Assembly (NCBI GenBank): GCA_905215105.1
Contig: CAJMOI010000088.1
Span: 1 to 8,050 of the forward strand
From: an uncultured bacterium
GTDB lineage: Bacteria; Bacillota; Clostridia; Oscillospirales; Acutalibacteraceae
DNA length: 8,050 nucleotides
Direction: 5' to 3'
Shown here: positions 1-5,754 of the stretch, piece by piece
Numbering within the stretch: the stretch's first letter is position 1
Layout: each line of letters opens with the position of its first letter
Notes under the pieces: model-generated
Told to the model about the DNA's origin: nothing
Databases searched by the model: none
Seen by the model: the letters and a program-made list of their open reading frames with translations, nothing else
Made by a program: the position numbers and the translations under genes

Positions 1-270
1 GATGTCGGCATCCATCGACTTTGCCATCGGAATCCATGCGGTTGTCAATGAGGAGTTGTAATCGACAATCTGATAAACGCCGTCGATGGAAACAACATGT
101 TCCAGCGTCAGCTCTGCCGCATACTCCGCATTTTTTTCCAATGCACCCAGTTTGTCCTCTTTAAAATACTGTGCTGCAAACACCATAAACAGGATTCCCA
201 AAATCACAATGCTCATCAGCACCACCGAACAGCATACCGAAAAATATTTTCGAAATAAACTCCGCTGCAT
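1..270 (-). CDS. Sensor histidine kinase, N-terminal fragment (truncated by window edge)
   Basis: The first 90 codons of a membrane protein read in frame to the left edge, starting MQRSLFRKYFSV. A basic N-terminus precedes one strongly hydrophobic segment at about residues 12-34, rich in V, I, L, M and F, and then a polar, probably extracytoplasmic stretch. A short basic cytoplasmic tail, one transmembrane helix and an external sensor region is the usual start of a two-component sensor kinase. The gene lies directly downstream of a response regulator on the same strand, which is the main reason for the call. The ATG at 270 is preceded by GGAGG (278-282 on the minus strand) seven bases away. 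No HAMP, HisKA or ATPase domain can be seen because the gene leaves the window, so kinase identity is inferred from context and topology. The signal sensed is unknown. Confidence 0.72.
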   Translation of the reverse strand, partial: MQRSLFRKYFSVCCSVVLMSIVILGILFMVFAAQYFKEDKLGALEKNAEYAAELTLEHVVSIDGVYQIVDYNSSLTTAWIPMAKSMDADI

Positions 271-277
271 ATACCTT

Positions 278-282
278 CCTCC
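278..282 (-). promoter_or_regulatory. Ribosome binding site of the sensor kinase gene
   Basis: The minus strand reads GGAGG seven bases before the ATG at 270. It fixes the start and shows the kinase has its own efficient initiation site, although a terminator lies upstream. Confidence 0.75.
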
Positions 283-323
283 TTTCGGGGTTTGCAAAAC
301 CGCATTCCCCTTTACCTCTCTAT

Positions 324-360
324 CAAAAATAAAAAGCCGCTGTAACGAATGTACAGCGGC
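324..360 (-). terminator. Intrinsic terminator between response regulator and kinase
   Basis: A perfect 9-bp stem (GCCGCTGTA at 336-344 with TACAGCGGC at 352-360) encloses a 7-base loop. On the minus strand it is followed by TTTTTATTTTT. It starts 10 bases after the response regulator stop codon and about 54 bases before the kinase ATG. It therefore probably lets only part of the transcripts reach the kinase gene. Confidence 0.82.
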
Positions 361-370
361 CCGAAACAGC

Positions 371-1063
371 TTATTCCTTCACTTCAAATTTATACCCGAC
401 GCCCCAAACCGTCTTCAGGCTCCATTTGTCGGACACGCCTTCCAGTTTTTCACGCAGACGTTTGACATGGACATCCACCGTTCTGGAGTCTCCGTAATAT
501 TCAAATCCCCAAACCTCGTTGAGCAGCTGATCTCTGGTATACACTCTGTTTGGATTGCTCGCCAGGTGGTACAGCAGTTCCAGCTCCTTCGGCGGTGTGT
601 CGATGACCTTGCCGTCGACCTTCAGCTCATACTTTGTCATATTGACAACCAGCTTGTCATAGGACACCTCTTTGGTATCGTTGCCCGAGGAGGACTTGCC
701 GGTTCTTCTCATAACCGCTTTGATGCGCGCAACAATCTCCTTTGCATCAAACGGCTTGACCACATAGTCGTCGGCGCCCAGTTCCAGACCCAGCACCTTG
801 TCGAACACCTCACCTTTGGCGGTGAGCATGATGATGGGGCACTGGGACTTTTTGCGGATTTCGCGGCAGACCTGCCAGCCGTCCAGTTCCGGCAGCATAA
901 TGTCCAGCAGAATCAGGTCGGGAGAAAAGCTGTCAAAGAGCTCCAATGCACGGCGGCCGTCGTTGGCTACGGCAACTTCAAAGTTTTCTTTTTCAATATA
1001 CAGGCGAAGCAGTTCGCAAATGTTCTGGTCGTCATCGACTACCAGGATTTTTCCGGCAGACAT
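371..1063 (-). CDS. OmpR/PhoB-family two-component response regulator
   Basis: A 230-residue DNA-binding response regulator, the normal length for this family. The receiver domain covers about residues 4-120: acidic pocket D10-D12, phospho-acceptor D54 in the LLDIMLP context, conserved T81 (MLTA) and K103 (VKPF). A winged helix-turn-helix covers about residues 130-228, with the typical TPPKELELL, RVYTRDQLLNEVWG, RTVDVHVKRLREKL and VWGVGYKF signatures. In the family, phosphorylation by the partner kinase promotes dimerisation and binding to direct-repeat DNA sites. An in-frame ATG at 1090 would add nine residues (MTKKKEAFL). I chose the ATG at 1063 because AAGGAGG lies eight bases upstream and the receiver fold then begins normally. 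The kinase gene follows after a terminator. The regulon cannot be told from the sequence; sequence resembles VanR/PhoP/SrrA-type regulators but no specific name is justified. Confidence 0.95.
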   Translation of the reverse strand: MSAGKILVVDDDQNICELLRLYIEKENFEVAVANDGRRALELFDSFSPDLILLDIMLPELDGWQVCREIRKKSQCPIIMLTAKGEVFDKVLGLELGADDYVVKPFDAKEIVARIKAVMRRTGKSSSGNDTKEVSYDKLVVNMTKYELKVDGKVIDTPPKELELLYHLASNPNRVYTRDQLLNEVWGFEYYGDSRTVDVHVKRLREKLEGVSDKWSLKTVWGVGYKFEVKE

Positions 1064-1071
1064 GAGGAAAG

Positions 1072-1078
1072 CCTCCTT
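1072..1078 (-). promoter_or_regulatory. Ribosome binding site of the response regulator
   Basis: The minus strand reads AAGGAGG, eight bases before the ATG at 1063. This strong site decides that start over the in-frame ATG at 1090, which would place the site inside the coding sequence. Confidence 0.85.
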
Positions 1079-1096
1079 CTTTTTTGTCAAGTAAAA

Positions 1097-1116
1097 GCCG
1101 CCCGAAGGCGGGCTGT
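1097..1116 (-). other. Hairpin in the response regulator leader
   Basis: GCCCG (1100-1104) and CGGGC (1109-1113) form a short GC-rich stem around a 4-base loop. On the minus strand it is followed by GGCTTTT and then the ribosome binding site. It lies in the leader predicted from the promoter at 1139-1167. It could be a weak attenuator or a transcript-stabilising structure. The U-run is too short for a confident terminator call. Confidence 0.4.
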
Positions 1117-1138
1117 TTTTGGCATCATTTCAGTTTTT

Positions 1139-1167
1139 ATTATACGCGATTGCCGCGGGAAAGTCAT
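1139..1167 (-). promoter_or_regulatory. Candidate sigma-A promoter of the response regulator
   Basis: On the minus strand a perfect -10 TATAAT (1144 to 1139) lies 17 bases after ATGACT (1167 to 1162), a 4/6 match to the -35 consensus. Transcription would start near 1132, giving a leader of about 70 bases. A direct repeat overlaps the upstream side of this promoter. Confidence 0.6.
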
Positions 1168-1193
1168 GAATATTTTGTAACACCCGCGGGAAA
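1153..1193. repeat. Direct repeat of CCGCGGGAAA flanking the -35 region
   Basis: The 10-mer CCGCGGGAAA occurs at 1153-1162 and again at 1184-1193, a period of 31 bp or about three helical turns. The first copy runs through the promoter spacer into the -35 element of the response regulator. OmpR-family regulators often bind direct repeats, so this is a candidate autoregulation site. That role is inference; the repeat itself is plain. Confidence 0.45.
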
Positions 1194-1270
1194 CCACCGC
1201 CGAATCTTTATGGATTTCGGTGAAAACCCACAGGACGATTTTCCATGAATAAAAGCGGCAGCGCATAACT

Positions 1271-1299
1271 ATTTTACACAATCGTCTGATAGTTTGCAA
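1271..1299 (-). promoter_or_regulatory. Possible second, upstream promoter for the response regulator
   Basis: On the minus strand TTGCAA (1299 to 1294; 4/6 of consensus) and TAAAAT (1276 to 1271; 5/6) are separated by 17 bases. It would give a leader of about 200 bases. The region is AT-rich, so a chance match is quite possible. Apart from this and the promoter and repeat closer to the gene, the span from about 1194 to 1327 shows no credible gene. Confidence 0.25.
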
Positions 1300-1321
1300 G
1301 TGCTTTTTTGTTCAATGGGTT

Positions 1322-1360
1322 AAAAAAGAACAACCCCCGGACGATAGGTCCGGGGGTTGT
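1322..1360 (-). terminator. Intrinsic terminator of the XRE/cupin regulator gene
   Basis: A perfect 13-bp stem (ACAACCCCCGGAC at 1330-1342 with its complement at 1348-1360) has a 5-base loop GATAG. On the minus strand it is followed by TTCTTTTTTA. It begins 11 bases after the XRE/cupin stop codon and separates that gene from the two-component genes. Confidence 0.93.
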
Positions 1361-1371
1361 CTGGTCCGTCA

Positions 1372-1941
1372 TCAGGACAGGGGGTTAGGCATATTGACTG
1401 TCAGAATTTTGGCAATACGGGATGTGCGGTTCATCCAGTTATGCTCTTTTTTGGACTGAATGTGGATGCTGTCTCCGGCATAGAGGGTATATTCCTTTCC
1501 CTCCAGGAAGAAGGTAACGACACCTTCCAGCACATAGACAAATTCCTCGCCGTCGTGGCTGTACATTTCCGGGGCGGTTTCTTCACCGGAAAGGGGCAGC
1601 AGGGTGAACAGACGGGGCAGCATCTGGAATTCCTGACCGGGAGCGCGCAGGCTGCTCTGGAAAATCTGAGGACTTACGCTGTCATAGCGCAGGTCGATTC
1701 CATGCATGACCGGGTCCGAGGAAGCCGGACGAACGTGCTCTTCAAACAGGTCGGACAGGGGCACCTCCAGAACTCTGGAAATTTTCTCCAGAGAGTCCAG
1801 TGCGATGGAGGAAAGCCCACGCTCAAACTGGGACAGGAAACCGACGGAAAGGCCGGTCTGCTCGCCCAGCTGTTTGAGCGTCATTTTGTTTTCGGTACGC
1901 CTTTGCTTTACTTTGGCGCCAATAGCGGTGTTGACATTCAT
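1372..1941 (-). CDS. XRE-family helix-turn-helix regulator with C-terminal cupin domain
   Basis: A 189-residue transcription regulator of the common HTH-plus-cupin architecture (PuuR/SutR-like). The XRE-type HTH lies at about residues 8-66: the helices around TLKQLGEQTGLS and VGFLSQFERGLSS are characteristic, followed by IALDSLEKISRVLEV. A single cupin barrel lies at about residues 108-185, with H129, E133 and H167 in positions that commonly bind a metal or shape the ligand pocket (HDGEEFVYVLEG and the later EHNW). In the family the cupin binds a small metabolite and tunes DNA binding. The ATG at 1941 has AAGGAAG eight bases upstream. It is divergent from the hydroxyproline dehydratase operon with a shared control region, so it is the best candidate for that operon's regulator. 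Its ligand (hydroxyproline, proline or another compound) cannot be read from the sequence. Confidence 0.93.
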   Translation of the reverse strand: MNVNTAIGAKVKQRRTENKMTLKQLGEQTGLSVGFLSQFERGLSSIALDSLEKISRVLEVPLSDLFEEHVRPASSDPVMHGIDLRYDSVSPQIFQSSLRAPGQEFQMLPRLFTLLPLSGEETAPEMYSHDGEEFVYVLEGVVTFFLEGKEYTLYAGDSIHIQSKKEHNWMNRTSRIAKILTVNMPNPLS

Positions 1942-2023
1942 TTCAGATTCTTCCTTTCGAAAAATTCCCCATAATTTGTGCGGTTTTTCTCAGCTATGCG
2001 CCAATACACCATTTCCCATCCCT

Positions 2024-2053
2024 ATCATACCTTGAATTTCCCCTGCTTGTCAA
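2024..2053 (-). promoter_or_regulatory. Sigma-A promoter of the XRE/cupin regulator
   Basis: On the minus strand a perfect -35 TTGACA (2053 to 2048) and a 5/6 -10 TATGAT (2029 to 2024) are separated by 18 bases. Transcription would start near 2017 with a leader of about 75 bases. A dyad centred near 2080 lies at about -63, upstream of the -35. Confidence 0.75.
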
Positions 2054-2072
2054 GAAACTTGCAATAAAAAAT

Positions 2073-2088
2073 TTTCACTTTTGTGAAA
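2073..2088. promoter_or_regulatory. Candidate operator: dyad TTTCAC-TTTT-GTGAAA
   Basis: A perfect 6-4-6 inverted repeat between the two divergent promoters, about 20 bp upstream of the leftward -35 and 55 bp upstream of the rightward -35. It has no U-tract context as a terminator and shares its core form TTCAY-N4-RTGAA with the dyad at 2205-2218. The size and symmetry suit an XRE-type dimer. Binding by the adjacent regulator is inference. Confidence 0.55.
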
Positions 2089-2143
2089 GGGAAAACGTCC
2101 GCTTACGCATTTGAAAAAATATGCCTATTTTTATAGTATATGC

Positions 2144-2172
2144 TTGACAATTGCTGGTATAGGTTCTATAAT
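2144..2172 (+). promoter_or_regulatory. Perfect-consensus sigma-A promoter of the hyp operon
   Basis: TTGACA (2144-2149) and TATAAT (2167-2172) match consensus at all 12 positions with the optimal 17-base spacer. Transcription should start near 2179 and read the activase and hypD genes. So strong a promoter in front of a specialised catabolic enzyme suggests control by repression. Confidence 0.88.
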
Positions 2173-2204
2173 TGGCAAAGAAAAAAGAATATTTGAAATT
2201 TGTT

Positions 2205-2218
2205 TTCATAAAAATGAA
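2205..2218. promoter_or_regulatory. Second candidate operator: dyad TTCAT-AAAA-ATGAA
   Basis: A perfect 5-4-5 inverted repeat at about +27 to +40 of the predicted hyp transcript. It has the same TTCAY-N4-RTGAA form as the upstream dyad, with a centre-to-centre distance of 131 bp. A protein bound here would block elongation or form a loop across the promoter. The region is AT-rich, so a chance dyad is not excluded. Confidence 0.45.
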
Positions 2219-2270
2219 TTTTGAATTTTTTTTGAGATATGGTGAAAAATTTGGAAGGCGTCATAAAACA

Positions 2271-2278
2271 AAGGAAGG
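2271..2278 (+). promoter_or_regulatory. Ribosome binding site of the activase gene
   Basis: AAGGAAGG lies eight bases before the ATG at 2287. It supports that start over the in-frame ATG at 2239, which has no comparable site and adds 16 residues not typical of the family. Confidence 0.75.
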
Positions 2279-2286
2279 ATGCATTG

Positions 2287-3192
2287 ATGCTGACGATATT
2301 TGATTTACAAAAATATTGCATTCACGACGGAGACGGTATCCGGACCTCTGTCTTTTTCAAAGGCTGCCCTCTGCGGTGTGCCTGGTGTCACAATCCGGAA
2401 AGCCAGCAAAAAGCGCCCCAGCTGCTTTGGAACCGGGAAAAATGCACCGGCTGCGGCTGGTGTGAGACCATCTGCCCTCAAAAAGCCATCCATATGGAAA
2501 AGGGGATTCCTGTGCTGGACCGGACAGCGTGTACCGGCTGCGGGAAGTGCGTCATGGAATGTCTGGAAAGCGCCCGGGCCGTGTCCGGAGAACCCAAAAC
2601 CGTCCGGCAGCTGCTGGAAGCCGGGGAAAAGGATCTGGTCTTTTACGAGGAATCCGGCGGCGGCGTGACCCTTTCCGGCGGAGAAGTGATGACGGCAGAA
2701 CCCTTTGGAGAAGTGGTGCAGCTGTGCCGAGGCTTTTTTGAAAAGGGCATCACCGTATTCATCGACACCAGCGGCTTTGCCCCATGGGAGCGGTTCGAGA
2801 AGCTCCTGCCCTATGTGACGGCCTTCCTCTATGACATCAAAGCCATGAACCCGGAGACCCACAAAAAGTGGGTGGGCGTGGACAACGGGCTGATTCTGGA
2901 GAACCTGCAAAAGCTCAGCGCCGCCGGTGCAGACATCCGGCTGCGGCTGCCCCTGATTTCCGGCATTAACGACAGCCGGGAGGACCTGGAAGCCGTTTTC
3001 CGGCTGCTGCGGGAAGGGATCCACGTCCGGAAAATCCACCTGCTGCCTTACCACGATATCGGAAAGAGCAAGTATGCCCGTCTGGGAATGGGCTATGAGG
3101 AAGCACTGCTGGCGCCGCCAAGCCCGGAGCATCTGGAAGAACTGGCGGAGCTTCTCCGTCAGACCGGCGTACCGGTAGTCATCGGCGGATAA
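2287..3192 (+). CDS. Glycyl radical enzyme activating enzyme (radical SAM), probably the HypD activase
   Basis: A 301-residue cytoplasmic radical-SAM protein that would abstract a hydrogen from the glycine of its partner enzyme using SAM and a [4Fe-4S] cluster. The radical-SAM CxxxCxxC motif is C27-C31-C34 in GCPLRCAWCHNP. A ferredoxin-like insert carries two four-cysteine cluster motifs, C53/C56/C59/C63 and C82/C85/C88/C92, marking the longer activase class that serves dehydratase-type and decarboxylase-type glycyl radical enzymes rather than the short pyruvate formate-lyase activase. GGGVTLSGGE at about residues 124-133 is the SAM-binding glycine motif. The N-terminal family motif reads IHDGDGIRT, with Asp16 where Pro is usual. 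The start at 2287 is chosen from its ribosome binding site. hypD follows after 73 bases with no terminator, so the two form an operon; the substrate assignment rests on this pairing. Confidence 0.95.
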   Translation: MLTIFDLQKYCIHDGDGIRTSVFFKGCPLRCAWCHNPESQQKAPQLLWNREKCTGCGWCETICPQKAIHMEKGIPVLDRTACTGCGKCVMECLESARAVSGEPKTVRQLLEAGEKDLVFYEESGGGVTLSGGEVMTAEPFGEVVQLCRGFFEKGITVFIDTSGFAPWERFEKLLPYVTAFLYDIKAMNPETHKKWVGVDNGLILENLQKLSAAGADIRLRLPLISGINDSREDLEAVFRLLREGIHVRKIHLLPYHDIGKSKYARLGMGYEEALLAPPSPEHLEELAELLRQTGVPVVIGG

Positions 3193-3249
3193 TGCGTATT
3201 TTTATTGTCCCCTGCAAATGAAACTCTATCCCATGTGATTATGATACAG

Positions 3250-3256
3250 AAAGGAA
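3250..3256 (+). promoter_or_regulatory. Ribosome binding site of hypD
   Basis: AAAGGAA lies nine bases before the ATG at 3266. It is too close (three bases) to serve the in-frame TTG at 3260. The later in-frame ATG at 3320 has only a weak AAAGAAG upstream. This favours 3266 as the start. Confidence 0.6.
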
Positions 3257-3265
3257 CGATTGACC

Positions 3266-5680
3266 ATGGCAGTCCAAACTGCAACCACTACCACCCAGCG
3301 TCCCAAAGAAGTCCACGGCATGAATGACCGTGTTCGCCGTCTGCGGGAAGAAAGCCTCAACACCCAGCCCCGCATCTACATCGAGCGCGCCGTGCTGGAA
3401 ACGGAAGCTTATGAAAAATACGAGGGCACCGTCTCCGTTCCGGAGCTCCGCGCCCTGACCCTGCTCCATTATTTCTCCCATAAGAAAATCTCCATCAGCC
3501 GCGGCGAGCTGATTGTGGGCGAAAAAGGCGACGGTCCCCAGTCCTCCCCCACTTTCCCGGAGCTGTGCTGCCACACCCTGGAAGATATGCACGTCATGAA
3601 CGACCGGGAACTGATTAACTTTACCGTGACCGAAGAGGATTTGAAGATTCAGGAAGAAAAGATCATCCCCTTCTGGGAAAAGCGTTCCATCCGCCGGAAG
3701 ATTCTGAACAACATGACCGACGAGTGGAAAACCGCCTATGAGTGCGGCATCTTCACCGAGTTCATGGAGCAGCGCGGCCCCGGCCACACCGTCGGCTCCG
3801 AGAAAATCTATCTGAAAGGCTTCCGGGAGTACCAGCAGGACATCCACGAGGCCATGGAAAAGCTGGATGTTCTCCACGACCCCAACGCCCTGCGCCGTCG
3901 GGAACAATTGAAAGCCATGGACACCGCCTGCGAAGCCGTCATTGTACTGGGCCGGCGGTATGCCGCCCTTGCCCGGGAAATGGCCGAGACGGAGACCGAT
4001 CCCCAGTGGAAGGCCGACCTCTTAAAAATCGCGGAAAACTGCGACGTGGTACCCGCCCATAAGCCCCAGACCTTCCATCAGGCGCTGCAAATGTACTGGT
4101 TTGTCCATCTGGCCGTGACCAGTGAGCTGAACCCCTGGGACTCCTACAGCCCCGGACGCCTTGACCAGCACGTGTACCCCTTCTACCGCCGGGACACCGA
4201 AGCAGGCATTCTCACCCGGGAAGGCGCGCTGGAACTGCTGGAATGCCTCTGGGTGAAGTTCAACAACCAGCCCGCCCCGCCCAAGGTGGGCATTACCCTG
4301 AAAGAAAGCGGCACCTATACCGACTTTGCCAACATCAACACCGGCGGTATCGCTCCCGACGGCTCCAACGGCGTCAACGATGTGAGCTATCTGATTCTGG
4401 ACTGCATGGACGACATGAAGCTGCTCCAGCCCAGCTCCAACGTGCAGATCAGCCGGAAAACCCCGCAAAAGTTCCTGCTCCGCGCCTGCGAAATCAGCCG
4501 CAAGGGCTGGGGCCAGCCCGCTTTCTACAACACCGAAGCTATCGTGCAGGAGCTTTTGGCAGCTGGCAAAACGCTGGAAGACGCCCGTCGGGGCGGCACC
4601 AGCGGCTGCGTAGAGACCGGCGCTTTCGGCAACGAGGCTTATATTCTGACCGGTTACTTCAACCTGCCCAAGATTCTGGAACTAACCCTCTATAACGGCT
4701 ATGACCATGTGTCCCACAAGCAGCTGGGCCTCAAGCTGGGCAATGCCGAGGACTTCCACAGCTATGAGGAATTGCTGGACGCCTTCAAAAAGCAGATCGA
4801 TTACTTCCTGGATATTAAAGTAAAGGGCAGCAACGTCATTGAAAAAATATACGCAGAGTATATGCCGGTTCCTTTCTTGTCGGTGATTACCAACGACTGT
4901 ATTTCCAAGGGCATGGACTACAACGCCGGCGGCGCCCGGTACAACACCAGCTACATTCAGGGCGTGGGTATCGGCACCGTGACCGACTGCCTGTCCGCCA
5001 TCAAGTATCAGGTGTTCGACCAGAAGCACTTCACGCTGCCGGAGCTGACCGACGCCATGCTCCACGACTTTGAGGGCCAGCCCAGAATGCTCAAGCTGGT
5101 GCAGGAGCACAGTCCCAAATACGGCAATGACGATGACTACGCCGATGATATCATGAAGTCGGTGTTTGAATATTACCAGAAAGCCGTGACCGGACGGCCC
5201 AATATGCGGGGCGGTATGTACCGGGTGAATATGCTGCCCACCACCTGCCATGTGTATTTCGGCGAAGTGATGCTGGCCAGCGCCAACGGCCGCCGTGCCC
5301 ATAAGCCGGTCAGCGAGGGTATTTCCCCGGAAAAGGGTGCCGATACCAACGGCCCCACCGCTGTGGTGAAGTCCTGCGCCAAGATGGACCATCTGAAAAC
5401 CGGCGGTACCCTGCTGAACCAGAAGTTTACCCCCTCTGTAGTGGCGGGCGAACAGGGCTTGCAGCAGATGGCCAATCTGGTTCGAGCTTACTTTGCCATG
5501 GACGGCCATCATATCCAGTTCAACGTCATCGACCGCCAGACCCTGCTGGACGCACAGGCTCACCCCGAGGAGTACAAAGACCTGATTGTCCGGGTGGCGG
5601 GTTACAGCGACCATTTCCGGAACCTGAGCCGCGCTTTGCAGGATGAAATCATCGCCCGCACCGAGCAGAGCTTTTCCTGA
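3266..5680 (+). CDS. hypD: trans-4-hydroxy-L-proline dehydratase (glycyl radical enzyme HypD)
   Basis: An 804-residue glycyl radical enzyme. HypD dehydrates trans-4-hydroxy-L-proline to 1-pyrroline-5-carboxylate, which P5C reductase can turn into proline. The pyruvate formate-lyase-like barrel fills about residues 25-650 and the C-terminal glycyl radical domain about 680-804. The thiyl cysteine is C448 in GGTSGCVETG, with the general-base-type E450 two residues on; the radical glycine is G779 in VRVAGYSDHF. From memory of the Clostridioides difficile enzyme (Cys434, Glu436, Gly765), all three are shifted by 14, and long stretches read the same (for example the regions of LWVKFNNQPAPPKVGITLKE and GQPAFYNTEAIVQEL). 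This makes HypD much more likely than choline, glycerol or propanediol lyase. The shift equals an N-terminal T-rich extension (MAVQTATTTTQRPKE); starting at M19 (3320) would give 786 residues. Its activase is immediately upstream and a terminator follows; no proC is linked here. Confidence 0.93.
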   Translation: MAVQTATTTTQRPKEVHGMNDRVRRLREESLNTQPRIYIERAVLETEAYEKYEGTVSVPELRALTLLHYFSHKKISISRGELIVGEKGDGPQSSPTFPELCCHTLEDMHVMNDRELINFTVTEEDLKIQEEKIIPFWEKRSIRRKILNNMTDEWKTAYECGIFTEFMEQRGPGHTVGSEKIYLKGFREYQQDIHEAMEKLDVLHDPNALRRREQLKAMDTACEAVIVLGRRYAALAREMAETETDPQWKADLLKIAENCDVVPAHKPQTFHQALQMYWFVHLAVTSELNPWDSYSPGRLDQHVYPFYRRDTEAGILTREGALELLECLWVKFNNQPAPPKVGITLKESGTYTDFANINTGGIAPDGSNGVNDVSYLILDCMDDMKLLQPSSNVQISRKTPQKFLLRACEISRKGWGQPAFYNTEAIVQELLAAGKTLEDARRGGTSGCVETGAFGNEAYILTGYFNLPKILELTLYNGYDHVSHKQLGLKLGNAEDFHSYEELLDAFKKQIDYFLDIKVKGSNVIEKIYAEYMPVPFLSVITNDCISKGMDYNAGGARYNTSYIQGVGIGTVTDCLSAIKYQVFDQKHFTLPELTDAMLHDFEGQPRMLKLVQEHSPKYGNDDDYADDIMKSVFEYYQKAVTGRPNMRGGMYRVNMLPTTCHVYFGEVMLASANGRRAHKPVSEGISPEKGADTNGPTAVVKSCAKMDHLKTGGTLLNQKFTPSVVAGEQGLQQMANLVRAYFAMDGHHIQFNVIDRQTLLDAQAHPEEYKDLIVRVAGYSDHFRNLSRALQDEIIARTEQSFS

Positions 5681-5696
5681 TTTTCCAATCCTGTTA

Positions 5697-5735
5697 AAAG
5701 GGGAAGAAGTAAACCCTCCTTCCCCTTTCTTTTTT
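5697..5735 (+). terminator. Intrinsic terminator of the hyp operon
   Basis: A 10-bp stem (AAAGGGGAAG at 5697-5706 with CTTCCCCTTT at 5719-5728) has a 12-base loop and is followed by CTTTTTT. It lies 16 bases after the hypD stop codon and ends the operon, so no third gene is co-transcribed. Confidence 0.9.
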
Positions 5736-5754
5736 CATCAAATACATCACAGGC

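Larger units (their letters stand above)
1942..2286. other. Divergent AT-rich control region between the XRE/cupin gene and the hyp operon
   Basis: A 345-bp span with no convincing gene. It contains, left to right, the ribosome binding site and promoter of the XRE/cupin gene, a TTTCAC-N4-GTGAAA dyad, the rightward consensus promoter, a second dyad in the hyp leader, and the activase ribosome binding site. I see no riboswitch or terminator fold in the roughly 108-base rightward leader. Confidence 0.8.

Noticed and set aside
1064..1090. Upstream ATG giving nine more residues for the response regulator
   Set aside because: The strong AAGGAGG at 1072-1078 would fall inside the gene. The ATG at 1063 is correctly spaced from it and gives a normal receiver-domain start.
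86..1180. Long open frame on the plus strand opposite the two-component genes
   Set aside because: It is antisense to a clear response regulator and kinase, and its translation has no domain-like pattern. The same applies to long antisense frames opposite the activase, hypD, XRE/cupin and oxidoreductase genes.
1087..1299. Open frame of 70 codons on the minus strand between the regulator genes
   Set aside because: It has no ribosome binding site or recognisable domain, and it runs across the predicted response regulator promoter and direct repeat.
2239..2286. Earlier in-frame start for the activase, adding 16 residues
   Set aside because: No good ribosome binding site precedes it, while AAGGAAGG sits eight bases before the ATG at 2287. 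The family normally begins a few residues before the IFD-Q segment.
3266..5680. Choline, glycerol or 4-hydroxyphenylacetate glycyl radical enzyme
   Set aside because: The GCVETG cysteine loop and long segments match what I recall of HypD, with a constant 14-residue offset for Cys, Glu and Gly. There is also no small subunit as in the hydroxyphenylacetate enzyme and no microcompartment genes in the window.
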